64,000 nt of DNA from CAWBXL01 sp963837365 (GCA_963837365.1 CAWIMW010000001.1:1116001-1180000); one strand, 5' to 3'; numbered from the stretch's first letter, positions 52,891-62,341 are shown. Notes: generated from the letters alone by a model not told the origin. Made by a program: numbers and translations.

Positions 52891-55343
52891 TCTTTTGCTA
52901 GCCCCAAAGGATCAAAAAAGTCGATGGGATTATTTCCAACATATGCATAACGATTCCAGCTTTGTGGATCACTTGGATCAGTCACACCAAGGCCTGCCGG
53001 ATCAGGCGAAGCCCATCGCCCATGCGCAGTACGATACTCGCGGAACAGGAAATCGTACAAATTTGCAGACCAGCCCCCACTAACTGTGTCCTGATTCTGA
53101 TCGGTGAAAGACAGATCGGCTGTGGTTCCCGAGCCGTCGTAGTCCTCGCCGTAAGGAGCATACGCAACGTCGTAGTATTTGGTGCGGCCGGTAGTCGTGG
53201 CCAAGCGGGAACTGCCAAGATGGTCCGCATGACGGTAGTAAGCCAATCCGCTGCCGTTATAGACGGCCCGCGCCCCGCTGGGCAACTCTACGAATGCATT
53301 CACCAGAGTCGTCCCATTCATCAGCGCCAGTTTCATGCCGTAAGGGCCGTACACGATCTCAGTGTGGCTGGACCCGCGTGTCTGCTCAATCATGCGGCCC
53401 AATGCATCGTAGATCATCGTGACCGCCGTGCTATCCACGCTTAACATGTTTCCTTCGGCGTCCCAGCTATAGGTGTGGGTCACGTCATTCTTCATGTTTC
53501 CGTTGGCATCGTAGTAGTTCGAGGCTCCAGTTGGGCCGCCGGAGACTTGGTAGTACTGGTTCAGTGGCGCAACCCCGGTCCCGGTATCCCCAGTATACGT
53601 CGGAGAAAAACTGGCTGACCCGGATTTCTTCAAATTGCCAAAGGGGTCGAGAGAAAAGGTTTGCGACCACGTGGCGCCGCAATTCGCGCTGGTAATTCTG
53701 GTTAAGTCGTCGTATCCGTAGGTGCAAGTCTGGCTGTTAGCAGTATTAATCTGGTCGGTAATTTGTAGCTGTTTCACAGTGCCGTTCGCATTCCAGGTAA
53801 GCGCGCCGGTGTGTGACTGTGGCCCGGTTCCCATGTTGAATTGATACTGGGTCATGCGCGCGGTGTTGGTGTCATATTGATAAGCATCGTTGTCAGAGGA
53901 GCCGAATGTCACAGCGGTGATCTGGTCCCTTACGTTGTAAGTAGTCGCGGTAACGGGATTCTGCCCAGAGGCTGCGGCAACTTTCGTGATGCGTCCTTTC
54001 CCATCCATGCCGGTGCCACCGCTGTAACCGTAGGTGATCGCAGGCAAACCCGAAAGAGGACTGGCGCCGCCGTTCAGCACATTGAGCGCGCCATTGGCCC
54101 AATAAGTGGCGTTGACGTGATACCAACCGCCCGAGTGGGGCGTAGATTCCCAAACATCGGCAATTTCTCCACGAGCGGAATAGCTGAAGCCTTCGTCCAC
54201 GATCTTGGTGCCTGGGCAACTCGTAGAGTTCGATGTGTAGGCCTCCGCCAGCCGGGTCTTGGCATTTGCCATCGAGCTGCCGTTTACCGTGGCGGAGTCG
54301 TAAATGTAACACTTGGTGGGCGTGGCGGTAGCGTATGTTCCCGAAGGATAGGTAGTCTGGGTTACCCGATGTAGAGCGTCATACTTAAGACACGTGACGT
54401 TACCCATCGCATCCTTCTTTTCGACCAGATCACCGGCAGACGTGTAAGTGCCACAGGAGGAATCCCAGGAATCGTAGATGTAGGCGATGGCGGTTGATCC
54501 GGTTTCCGGATTGAGTTCTGAGGTGAGGCGACCGGCCATGTCGAAGACATAGGTACGCGTTTGCTGGCTTCCGCTGGCGGCTTGGGCATTTTGGGTGACG
54601 CCGGTCATATTGCCGTTCACGTCGTAGGTGTATTTTGTCCAGAACCCAGTTTGACTGTTGGTCTGAGCACAGTTCCCGCCGCCATTGCCTGTGCTGGTGA
54701 GTTCGCACACGGAAGTCAGCCACCCGAGCGCGTTGTATTCGTATTGCCGTTGCTTTGTGTTCTCCCCCGCGGGTTGTCCGCTAACCACCTGGAGAGTATC
54801 GTTTTTGGTGTAGGAATAGGTGATCGTGCCGCCACCACCATCAGTGGCGGATGTGGGCCGATACAAAGCGTCGTATGCTGTAGTCGTGCCGGGACAGGTG
54901 CCAGAACAAGTGGCATCTGCATTGCCGCTGTAAGGCAGCGTATTTTTCGACACTCGCCCCAAGGTGTCATAGTCCGTTTCGGTTGAGTCATAGGTGCTGG
55001 AACTTGGGCCTTCTTTCACCTGATTCACAATCGGACGGCCTAGGTTATCCAGCTTGACCCGATGGTCAACCACGGAATTGCCACCGTTGAATAGCATTGT
55101 GCTCTCGCTTGCAGTAGCACTGGGATAGCTCAGAGTAGTTGGGTTGCTGAGCTGATCGGTGGTTGCGTAGGGACGCCAAAAGTTAGCATCGGCTGATTTG
55201 CCGAAATTGCTCCCGGTGTAATAGACCGTCGAGACCTGGCTGTTTTCGTCGGTGACCGAGGTCATGGCTCCGCCGTTGCAGTCCCAAGTCATAGAACGTG
55301 ACAGGGGCAATGGCTCGGAGAGGGAAATTGGCGGGTGGGCCAC
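52806..55343 (-). CDS. Rhs family core protein, 5'-truncated
   Basis: About 840 residues of YD/RHS repeats: SMTWDCNGGAMTSVTDENSQ near the start, then many YDxxGR units (YDTLGRVSKNTLPYSG, YDVNGNMTGVTQNAQA, YDALGRMIEQTRGSS) and the core end LYDFLFREYRTAHGRWASPD then PAGLGVTDPSDPQSWNRYAY. Rhs proteins form a beta shell around a C-terminal toxin. The N-terminal MAHPPISLS comes from a GTGGGCCACCCGCC repeat, so homology begins at about 55310 and the 5' part is lost. The frame ends shortly after DPLGLAKDC, where the tip continues in another frame. Non-functional unless recoded and supplied with a start. Confidence 0.85.
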   Translation of the reverse strand: MAHPPISLSEPLPLSRSMTWDCNGGAMTSVTDENSQVSTVYYTGSNFGKSADANFWRPYATTDQLSNPTTLSYPSATASESTMLFNGGNSVVDHRVKLDNLGRPIVNQVKEGPSSSTYDSTETDYDTLGRVSKNTLPYSGNADATCSGTCPGTTTAYDALYRPTSATDGGGGTITYSYTKNDTLQVVSGQPAGENTKQRQYEYNALGWLTSVCELTSTGNGGGNCAQTNSQTGFWTKYTYDVNGNMTGVTQNAQAASGSQQTRTYVFDMAGRLTSELNPETGSTAIAYIYDSWDSSCGTYTSAGDLVEKKDAMGNVTCLKYDALHRVTQTTYPSGTYATATPTKCYIYDSATVNGSSMANAKTRLAEAYTSNSTSCPGTKIVDEGFSYSARGEIADVWESTPHSGGWYHVNATYWANGALNVLNGGASPLSGLPAITYGYSGGTGMDGKGRITKVAAASGQNPVTATTYNVRDQITAVTFGSSDNDAYQYDTNTARMTQYQFNMGTGPQSHTGALTWNANGTVKQLQITDQINTANSQTCTYGYDDLTRITSANCGATWSQTFSLDPFGNLKKSGSASFSPTYTGDTGTGVAPLNQYYQVSGGPTGASNYYDANGNMKNDVTHTYSWDAEGNMLSVDSTAVTMIYDALGRMIEQTRGSSHTEIVYGPYGMKLALMNGTTLVNAFVELPSGARAVYNGSGLAYYRHADHLGSSRLATTTGRTKYYDVAYAPYGEDYDGSGTTADLSFTDQNQDTVSGGWSANLYDFLFREYRTAHGRWASPDPAGLGVTDPSDPQSWNRYAYVGNNPIDFFDPLGLAKDCIQFAIHTLTITAIFTKPFMSHAMTMD

Positions 55344-55397
55344 TTCTCACTGCATATACCCTCTCAAAAGAACCACTCATTTTCAATCTTGGGGTGG

Positions 55398-55428
55398 CCC
55401 ATGTTTGCCTGCTTTTGGCAAACGTGGG
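55398..55428 (+). repeat. REP-like hairpin at the rhs break
   Basis: CCCATGTTTGCC (55398-55409) pairs with GGCAAACGTGGG (55417-55428), one wobble. It lies within the region of GTGGGCCAC-type repeats that truncates the rhs gene at its 5' side. Confidence 0.6.
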
Positions 55429-55494
55429 ACCTCGCCCAGCGTACAGAATCTTTCGCCGTAGCGTCACCGGCTGTGGACCTGCGACGCCTTTGGG

Positions 55495-55590
55495 TTCAGC
55501 TACGACGCCTTTGGCCGGGTGACGCAGACCAGCTTCCCGTCGTCCTACGCGGAGACTTACGCCTACGACGCGCTGGGCAACCGTGGGTAA
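55495..55590 (+). pseudogene. Rhs YD-repeat remnant on the plus strand
   Basis: Thirty-one codons, FSYDAFGRVTQTSFPSSYAE then TYAYDALGNRG, ending at TAA 55588-55590. It is oriented opposite to the rhs block just to its left, so it comes from a separate or inverted rhs copy. The rest of 55344-55719 holds repeats and no other gene. Confidence 0.75.
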
Positions 55591-55719
55591 CGCTTAGTAA
55601 AGGGGTGTTCCGATGCGCAATCCCCTTTTATTGCCAGAGGTTAGCAGTGTAGAGGCATTAACCGTGTTCTCCCCGGCACCAGATCAGACAGCCTCGGTTG
55701 AGGTATAACCTTCGTTCTT

Positions 55720-58152
55720 TTGATCCGATTGTTTACAATATGGGCTGCCTGCCCTGATTGGGGCGACCTGAGGCTCCCAGCAACTCCAGGGACGAGAACC
55801 TTATTGGAAAAGTCGAACCCAAAAAACGGCCACGGTCCGTTCGTGTATTGGCGTGTAGAAGGCACGCTGCTGGAACTGACAACGGTCAGGCCGATTGCGT
55901 TTTTCACCACTAATGCCCAGAGCTTCCTTGGCCGTACCTTACGCCGAGTCGTGGTCTTTGCCATGGCGGTGCTGCGTCCGGTTCTTTATTTGCTTCACCG
56001 GAGGTTTGCGACTCGCCTTGTACATGCCGTGTTGCGGGGAGTCAGTCGCGACCGGCTCGACATGCTGGGTGAAGAGTTTTTCAAGTACAAGTGGGAACCG
56101 CATCTGGACCAGGAGTTGGTGGGCCGGCTTAAGTCGCTGGTGGAGTCGGGAGCCAACGTAGTCTTGGTGAGCCACAGCCTGGATCATCTGGTTCGTCCGT
56201 TGGCTCAATACGTCGGGGCGAAGTGGATCATCGCCAACCGGCTGGAGTTTCGCGACGGCATCGCCACGGGGCGGCTGCTTGAACCGGTGATTCGGCCCAA
56301 GAGGATGTTTGAGCGCCTTTTCGGCCGTACGCCTAAAGTGAGCCGTGATCCCGAGCTTTTGGTGCAGGACCTGGGATTGCGCGATGTCGCGGTGCTGGAG
56401 TCGGCAATCGTACCTGCTTTGCGGCAACTGCCCGTGTTCAAACGTCCCATCGTTCATTTCGATACCAACCACCGCGCCAGGCCGCTTTCAGTGCGGCAGG
56501 CTCTTGCCGGGAAGCACATCATGCTGGTGGGCGTGACCGGGTTCATCGGCAAAGTCTGGCTGGCGAACACGTTGTTGGACTTGCCGGAAATCGGGAAGAT
56601 CTATCTGTTGATTCGGCGACAGAAATCGAACCCTGCCATCCGGCGCTTTGAAAAGATGGTGGAGGAGTCTCCCGTTTTTGATCCGCTCTATGAGCGGTAT
56701 GGCGCAGAGCTTCCGCGATTCATTCAAGAGAAAGTGGAAGTAGTTGAGGGAGACCTAACTGCCCCGGGGCTTGGTCTTGATTCCGAAACCTTGAGCTACC
56801 TGCAACAGAAGTTAGATTTAGTCATCAATAGCTCGGGGTTGACCGATTTCAATCCTGACCTGCGGGATGCGCTGACCACCAACGTCGATGCTGCCGTGAA
56901 CCTGGTTGAATTCATACGGCAATGCGATCACGCGGGGTTGCTGCATCTTTCCACCTGCTACGTGGCAGGCGCGCGAGATGGCCGGGTGAGCGAAAAGCTG
57001 CGTCCGAACTACACACCCGTCGGTGTCAAGGAGTTTGACGCGGAGCAGGAATCGCGCGCTCTGCATGAATTCATAAAGACCACAGAAAAAGATGCTGAAG
57101 GTCCGTTAGTCACCGCCGAGTTGGCCAAGCAGGCGATGGACAAGGAGCACGCTTCCAAGAACCTGCAAGGCGCCGCGCTGGAAAATCAGATCCGCAAGAA
57201 CCGGATTCGCTGGCTGAAAACTTATCTTACCGATGCCGGCATGAAGCGTGCCCGAGAACTGGGCTGGCCAAATACCTACACCCTGACCAAGAGTCTGGCG
57301 GAGTCGTTGATTGATAAACATGGCGCGGGCTTGCCCATTGCGGTGGTTCGTCCTGCGATTGTCGAGACCTCCGTTGAGAAACCATTCCGCGGGTGGAATG
57401 AAGGAATTAATACATCCGCAGCGTTGTCTTACCTGCTGGGGACTTATTTTCGTCAGTTGCCTTCGAATGAGCGCAAAAAGTTGGATATCATCCCTGTGGA
57501 TTCGGTTTGCCAGGGGATGACCCTGATTGCGGCTGCGGTGATTGAGCGGCGGCATGAACCGATGTACCAGCTGGCGACTTCGGTCACGAATCCCTGTGAC
57601 ATGGGGCGCTGCATCGAGCTTACTTCGCTGGCCCACCGCAAACATTATCGTGCGCAGGAAGGCATGGAGCACTGGCTGCGCCTGCGCTTCGATGCGATCC
57701 CGGTTTCCAAGGAGCGCTATCGGCGCATGTCTGCTCCGGCGCAGCGCGCGATCATTCAATCGATTCAGAAGATCATGTCTCCCTTGCCGCTGCGCAAGAC
57801 ACCTTTGGCTAAAACTGAACGTAGCCTGGAGCGGGTAGAGAAGCTGGTTGAGCTGTTCGAGCCTTTCATCTTGCTGAATGAACATGATTTCACGGCGGAT
57901 AACGTGGAAAAACTCTCCTTCGCACTGGTGCCGGAAGAGAAGAAAGATTTTGGTTACAGCACACTGGCCATTGACTGGTGGGAGTACTGGATCAACATCC
58001 ACATTCCCGCCCTACGCAAGTGGACGTATCCTTTAATTGAAGGTAGGCCGCTGGAAGCGCGTCCGGCGCGCGAGTTTCAGATGGCTTCCGGCACAACCGA
58101 TAACATGACTGCCAAGACCGGCACAAACGGAGCAACGTGGCGATATTCCTGA
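55720..58152 (+). CDS. Pseudo-HAD / fatty acyl reductase fusion protein
   Basis: An 810-residue frame; TTG 55720 is the earliest start and TTG 55804 is also possible, neither with a good RBS. N-terminal part (about 38-250) is a HAD-IB-like domain, but the DxDGT nucleophile motif is WRVEGTLLEL (Arg45, Glu47), so phosphatase activity is unlikely. Later HAD-like segments remain (VLVSHSLDHLV, LEFRDGIATGRLLEP, GLRDVAVLE). From about 268 a fatty acyl-CoA/ACP reductase domain follows: LVGVTGFIGKVWLANTLL (nucleotide binding), LHLSTCYVAG and Tyr520-Lys524 in NTYTLTKSLAE, then a FAR C-terminal domain. It probably makes fatty aldehydes or alcohols. Overlaps the next gene by 16 bp. Confidence 0.88.
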   Translation: MIRLFTIWAACPDWGDLRLPATPGTRTLLEKSNPKNGHGPFVYWRVEGTLLELTTVRPIAFFTTNAQSFLGRTLRRVVVFAMAVLRPVLYLLHRRFATRLVHAVLRGVSRDRLDMLGEEFFKYKWEPHLDQELVGRLKSLVESGANVVLVSHSLDHLVRPLAQYVGAKWIIANRLEFRDGIATGRLLEPVIRPKRMFERLFGRTPKVSRDPELLVQDLGLRDVAVLESAIVPALRQLPVFKRPIVHFDTNHRARPLSVRQALAGKHIMLVGVTGFIGKVWLANTLLDLPEIGKIYLLIRRQKSNPAIRRFEKMVEESPVFDPLYERYGAELPRFIQEKVEVVEGDLTAPGLGLDSETLSYLQQKLDLVINSSGLTDFNPDLRDALTTNVDAAVNLVEFIRQCDHAGLLHLSTCYVAGARDGRVSEKLRPNYTPVGVKEFDAEQESRALHEFIKTTEKDAEGPLVTAELAKQAMDKEHASKNLQGAALENQIRKNRIRWLKTYLTDAGMKRARELGWPNTYTLTKSLAESLIDKHGAGLPIAVVRPAIVETSVEKPFRGWNEGINTSAALSYLLGTYFRQLPSNERKKLDIIPVDSVCQGMTLIAAAVIERRHEPMYQLATSVTNPCDMGRCIELTSLAHRKHYRAQEGMEHWLRLRFDAIPVSKERYRRMSAPAQRAIIQSIQKIMSPLPLRKTPLAKTERSLERVEKLVELFEPFILLNEHDFTADNVEKLSFALVPEEKKDFGYSTLAIDWWEYWINIHIPALRKWTYPLIEGRPLEARPAREFQMASGTTDNMTAKTGTNGATWRYS

Positions 58153-59270
58153 CCGGTTCCACCGGATACATCGGCGCGCACATTGCCGCCAACCTGCTGG
58201 AAGGATACCGGGACAACCTGAACCTGCTGGTGCGGGCCAAGGATGCTCATGAGGCCGAGGTGCGCCTGTGGCAGTCGCTCCAACTGCATCTGGACTTTCC
58301 GCGCTTCCATAATCACCTGCACAGCCGGATCAAAATCTTTCGTGGGGATTTGACTGCGCCGGGTTTCGGCTTGCCGGACAGTGATTATGCGGGATTGGTG
58401 CAGACGACTGACTCCGTCATTCATTGCGCGGCTTCGTTGAACCGTAAGTCCGAGAAGAGCTGCCTGAATGTGAATTTGCGCGGCACGCTGGAAGTAGTCC
58501 AGATGGCCATGCGCGCGCGCAACGACCACGGCTTGCGACGCTTCAGCCACGTAAGCACGGTTGCGGTGGCCGGGCGGCGGAGCAACGAAGTCGTTACCGA
58601 AGATAAGTCCATCGAGTGGGACCGCTCCGACTACGATCCCTACGCGCGCACCAAGAAATTCTGCGAGCACATGATCCGGCAGTTACTGCGCGACACCCCC
58701 AAAACATTCTTTCGCCCGAGTATTGTGCTGGGAGACAGCCGCTATCCGCAGACCACGCAGTTCGACATGGTAAAGGCATTTGTGTTTCTGGCCGGCCTGC
58801 CGGTGCTTCCGTTCCGGCCCAGTGACAAGATCGACATCGTGAATGTGGATTTTGTGGCGGACGCGATCGCCACGCTGCACCAGAAAGAAAATCCCCAGCA
58901 CGACATCTATCATCTTTCGTCTGGCACGGCTGCGCAGACCTTCCGCGAGTTGACCACGGCGCTGGCGGCCTCACAAAACAAAAAAGGCCCGATCTTCATG
59001 CCGAGCCTGGAGCGGCCCTTCGATGGCACGGTGAACTGGCTGGCGAACCGCAAAGGAAAGATGGGCTACGGCGGATCGTTGATGAAAGTGTTCATGCCTT
59101 ATCTGACGTGGAACACGGTCTTTGACAACACCCGGGTCACGACCGAGTTGAACCGCAAGCCGGTGCCGTTTTCTGAATACAGTTTTCCCCTGCTCAAGTT
59201 CAGCCGGGAGAGCAATTTCTCCTACAAGTTTCAGGAGTGGCCGGCCGCGGTGGGAGGTTCAGCCGCATGA
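58137..59270 (+). CDS. Acyl-reductase-like SDR (NAD-binding 4 type)
   Basis: A 377-residue extended short-chain dehydrogenase from GTG 58137. N-terminal MAIFLTGSTGYIGAHIAANL binds NAD(P), HVSTVAVAGRR carries the catalytic Ser/Thr and YDPYARTKKFCEHM the Tyr-X3-Lys. DLTAPGFGLPDSD and the RPSIVLGDS segment match the thioester-reductase-like family, which reduces acyl thioesters or acts on lipid-linked groups. The start lies inside the fusion gene and the stop overlaps the next ATG (ATGA), so the genes are translationally coupled. Confidence 0.87.
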   Translation: MAIFLTGSTGYIGAHIAANLLEGYRDNLNLLVRAKDAHEAEVRLWQSLQLHLDFPRFHNHLHSRIKIFRGDLTAPGFGLPDSDYAGLVQTTDSVIHCAASLNRKSEKSCLNVNLRGTLEVVQMAMRARNDHGLRRFSHVSTVAVAGRRSNEVVTEDKSIEWDRSDYDPYARTKKFCEHMIRQLLRDTPKTFFRPSIVLGDSRYPQTTQFDMVKAFVFLAGLPVLPFRPSDKIDIVNVDFVADAIATLHQKENPQHDIYHLSSGTAAQTFRELTTALAASQNKKGPIFMPSLERPFDGTVNWLANRKGKMGYGGSLMKVFMPYLTWNTVFDNTRVTTELNRKPVPFSEYSFPLLKFSRESNFSYKFQEWPAAVGGSAA

Positions 59271-60676
59271 TGGACATTGTTTTAGAGGCCTGGGTCAGCG
59301 GCCTGATCGAAGCCTCAAAAGCGGGATGGGTGCTGGGGAAAGGCCGCCCCTGGCAGCCGGGCGAGAAGTTGAAGCTGTTGTTTGCCGGCTACAACGGCAC
59401 GCGCAACACTGGTTCCGATGTGCGTGTCGAAGAGATGCTGCGGCAGATCCGCCATATCCTGGGCGCGGAGAAGGTTGACTTCAGCGTGATGTCGCAGAAC
59501 TTCGATTTTTCCAAAGGCTATTTCAACGACACCCGGCAAGTGCATCTCCCGGACATTTTTCCTCCCTTTCTGGGGAATGAAGTTCCCAAGCATCATGGCG
59601 TAGTGGCCTGCGAAGGCTCGATGTTTAAGAGCAAATTCGCCAATGCGCTGACCACCATGATGATCGGTTCGTTGGGAATTGCGGCCGCTCAGAACAAGCT
59701 GTCGGTCGGCTACGGCGCCGAAGCCGGGCATATGGACACGCTGGTGCGGAAAATGTGCGAGCGCTATTGTCAGAATTCCTTTGTCATCACCCGCAATGAG
59801 GAATCGCGGACGCTGTTGCGGGAACTCAATGTGCCGACTGAATTAGGTACAGACACTGCCTGGACATTCGAGCCTGAATCGCCGGATTACGGCCGCAAAG
59901 CCTTGCGGGACGCGGGCTGGGACGGCAGTTCCACGGTGCTGGTGGTTTGCCCGATCAACCCGTTTGAGTGGCCGGTCAAGGCATCGGTGGGAAAGTTTCT
60001 TGCGCGCGGATTGAGTGGAGCTTACAAAGAAAGTCACTACCGCTCGGTATATTTTCATAACTCCGGCCCTGCCGCGGAGCGCGCTTACAGACAATATCTG
60101 AATGCGATTGCGAATGCGGTAGATGCCTTCCGCAAGCAGCACAAAGTTTTTGTCGTAATGGCGGCAATGGAGCGCCTTGATGCCCGCCCGGCAGGGAAGA
60201 TTTCCGAGAAGCTCGGCGGGGTTCCCATATTTACTTCGGACGACTACAACATGTATCAGCTGGTGAGCATACTGCGCGCTTGCCACATGATGGCTTCCTC
60301 GCGCTATCACGGTATTGTGACTTCCATGCCGGGGCTGGTACCGTCTTGTGGTATCACGATGGATGAGCGCATCCGTAACCTGATGCGGGATCGCGGGCAT
60401 CAGGATTTACTGATGAATGTGGACGATGCCGATCTTGAGCCCAAACTCCTGGGCGCGCTGGAAAAGCTTTGCAAAGACAGAGAAGCCATCGCCAATGGCA
60501 TTGCCAAAACCGTGGTGCGAAACTTAAGAGTTATGGCCCGCATGGGCGTGTACTTTGAAGAACAGGTGCAGCGGCACTATCCCGATTTCCCCACCCGTCA
60601 AGGTGAATGGAACTGGGAAGATTACCTGCCTCCGATGAGCACAGGCTTGCACCAGTTGGTGGAGGCGCATGCCTAG
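59267..60676 (+). CDS. Polysaccharide pyruvyl transferase family protein
   Basis: A 469-residue protein from ATG 59267, preceded by GGGAGG. Characteristic segments: LLFAGYNGTRNTGSDVRVEE (N-terminal GYxGxxNxGD-like motif), SVGYGAEAGHMDTL, ITRNEESRTLLRELNVPTEL then GTDTAWTFEP, and SSRYHGIVTSMPGLVPS near the C-terminus. The family transfers pyruvate ketals to sugars from phosphoenolpyruvate, and some members have other roles in surface-polymer synthesis. It lies between two acyl-reductase genes and an acyl ligase, unusual company for a pyruvyl transferase. Confidence 0.82.
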   Translation: MMDIVLEAWVSGLIEASKAGWVLGKGRPWQPGEKLKLLFAGYNGTRNTGSDVRVEEMLRQIRHILGAEKVDFSVMSQNFDFSKGYFNDTRQVHLPDIFPPFLGNEVPKHHGVVACEGSMFKSKFANALTTMMIGSLGIAAAQNKLSVGYGAEAGHMDTLVRKMCERYCQNSFVITRNEESRTLLRELNVPTELGTDTAWTFEPESPDYGRKALRDAGWDGSSTVLVVCPINPFEWPVKASVGKFLARGLSGAYKESHYRSVYFHNSGPAAERAYRQYLNAIANAVDAFRKQHKVFVVMAAMERLDARPAGKISEKLGGVPIFTSDDYNMYQLVSILRACHMMASSRYHGIVTSMPGLVPSCGITMDERIRNLMRDRGHQDLLMNVDDADLEPKLLGALEKLCKDREAIANGIAKTVVRNLRVMARMGVYFEEQVQRHYPDFPTRQGEWNWEDYLPPMSTGLHQLVEAHA

Positions 60677-60694
60677 GCGCAGACCGATTTCCGC

Positions 60695-62341
60695 ATGAAT
60701 TTCCTGGAAAATATTTTTAAGCAGTTGGAAACGTCGCCCCAGGCCCGTTTCCTGCAAGAAATGTCCGAGGGTAAGCCGGTCGCGGCGACGGGCGGCGAAT
60801 TGCTGGAAATGATCGGTCGCGCCCGCGCTTTTTTCAGCCAACGAGGGCTGAAAAAAGGCGACCGCTGCGCATTGCTGGCGCATAACAGCATCCGTTGGGT
60901 TGCGATGGACTTGGCGTTGATGGCGGAGGGGCTGATTGTGGTGCCGCTCTATGCCCGTCAGGCTCCCACAGAATTAGTAGCGATGATGAAGGATTGTTCC
61001 CCGGCGTTTATTTGCTGCGGCGATCCGGAATCCCAAAAAGCCATCCGGGAAGTCTGGCCGGAAGCCCCGAAACAGTTTCTATTCGATGAAATTTTTGCCA
61101 CCCGCGCTAATGCCGCCGGCAAGCCGCAACTTGCAGACCATGATCCCGTTGCCATCATCTATACCTCAGGCACATCCGGCGAGGCTAAAGGCGTCATCAT
61201 CAGTGCCGCCAACGTTGGCTTCATTCTGGAACAGACCACGTCCCGCCTCGATTTGCTAATGACCGGAGCTGCGGGGCAGGAGCACGTCTACCACTACTTG
61301 CCATTTTGTTTCTGCGCTTCGTGGATTGCGCTTCTCAGCTACCTCTCCCGGCGCAGCCTGGTCACATTGAACCTGGACCTCACAAAACTGGCAGCAGAGA
61401 TGCGTGCCGCAACTCCCGACTATTTTCTCAACGTGCCGGCCTTGCTGGAGCGCATGAGAAAAGCAGTGGACGAACAGCTGTGGAAGACCGGCGGGATTGT
61501 GCTCTCGATCTACACTCGCGCCAAAGCCGCATGGACGAGAAAGCAGGAAGGAAAGGCGAGAGGTGGAGACGGTATTTGGCTGGCGCTGGCAAAGGCACTG
61601 GTCTTTCCTGCCATCCGCAAGAAAATGCTGGGAGCGAAGTTGAAAGGACTCATCAGCGGCTCGGCGCCCCTCAACATCGAGACGCAACATTACTTTATGA
61701 TGCTGGGCATGCCGGTGTTGCAAGTTTACGGACTCACGGAAACCACCGGAATTTGCACTATGGATGATCCCCGGCGGGTAATTCCGGGGCGGGTTGGTCC
61801 CGCGGTGGACGGCCTGGAGATGAAGCTGGGAGAGAACGACGAAATTATCGTGCGCGGACCGAATGTCTTTACCGGCTATTGGAACCGTCCGCAGGAAACA
61901 GCCAAAGTCCTACTTGACGGCTGGTTTCACACTGGAGATCAGGGAGAAGTGGACGCAGCAGGGAACTGGCGGATTGCCGGGCGGATCAAGAACCTGATTA
62001 TTCTTGGGTCAGGGCACAACATCGCTCCCGAGCCGATTGAAGAGAAGGTGCTTCAGCATCTACCCGGCGCGCAACAAGTCGTTCTGGCAGGAAACGGTCG
62101 CGGATATGTTTCAGCGATCATTACCGGCGGAGTTACGCACGAGCAGGCGCAGGCCGCTTTGGATGCGGTGAATCCTGGGCTTCCTCACTACAAACAGATC
62201 AGGGCATTCCATATTCAGCCGGAAGCCTTTACGGTTGACAGCGGATTGATGACGGTAAACGGCAAATTGAAGCGGGATGCGATCACCGCGCGATTTAAGG
62301 ACGAAATCGAAGAGATGTACAAGGTGAAGCAGGCATCGTAA
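60695..62341 (+). CDS. AMP-forming acyl-activating ligase
   Basis: A 548-residue adenylate-forming enzyme. A3 motif IIYTSGTSGEAKGVIIS, A5 YGLTETTGICTMDDP, A7 GWFHTGDQGEVD, A8 GRIKNLIILGSGHNIAPEPI, and the C-terminal lysine in LMTVNGKLKRDAI. It resembles long-chain acyl-CoA or acyl-ACP synthetases, and the ACP gene downstream makes acyl-ACP formation plausible. It starts 18 bp after the pyruvyl-transferase gene. Stop and the next ATG overlap by one base (TAATG). Confidence 0.92.
   Translation: MNFLENIFKQLETSPQARFLQEMSEGKPVAATGGELLEMIGRARAFFSQRGLKKGDRCALLAHNSIRWVAMDLALMAEGLIVVPLYARQAPTELVAMMKDCSPAFICCGDPESQKAIREVWPEAPKQFLFDEIFATRANAAGKPQLADHDPVAIIYTSGTSGEAKGVIISAANVGFILEQTTSRLDLLMTGAAGQEHVYHYLPFCFCASWIALLSYLSRRSLVTLNLDLTKLAAEMRAATPDYFLNVPALLERMRKAVDEQLWKTGGIVLSIYTRAKAAWTRKQEGKARGGDGIWLALAKALVFPAIRKKMLGAKLKGLISGSAPLNIETQHYFMMLGMPVLQVYGLTETTGICTMDDPRRVIPGRVGPAVDGLEMKLGENDEIIVRGPNVFTGYWNRPQETAKVLLDGWFHTGDQGEVDAAGNWRIAGRIKNLIILGSGHNIAPEPIEEKVLQHLPGAQQVVLAGNGRGYVSAIITGGVTHEQAQAALDAVNPGLPHYKQIRAFHIQPEAFTVDSGLMTVNGKLKRDAITARFKDEIEEMYKVKQAS

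Noticed and set aside
55598..55630. Possible terminator TAAAGGGG/CCCCTTTTA
   Set aside because: Stem of about 7 bp with a long loop and no clear gene before it; too weak to list.
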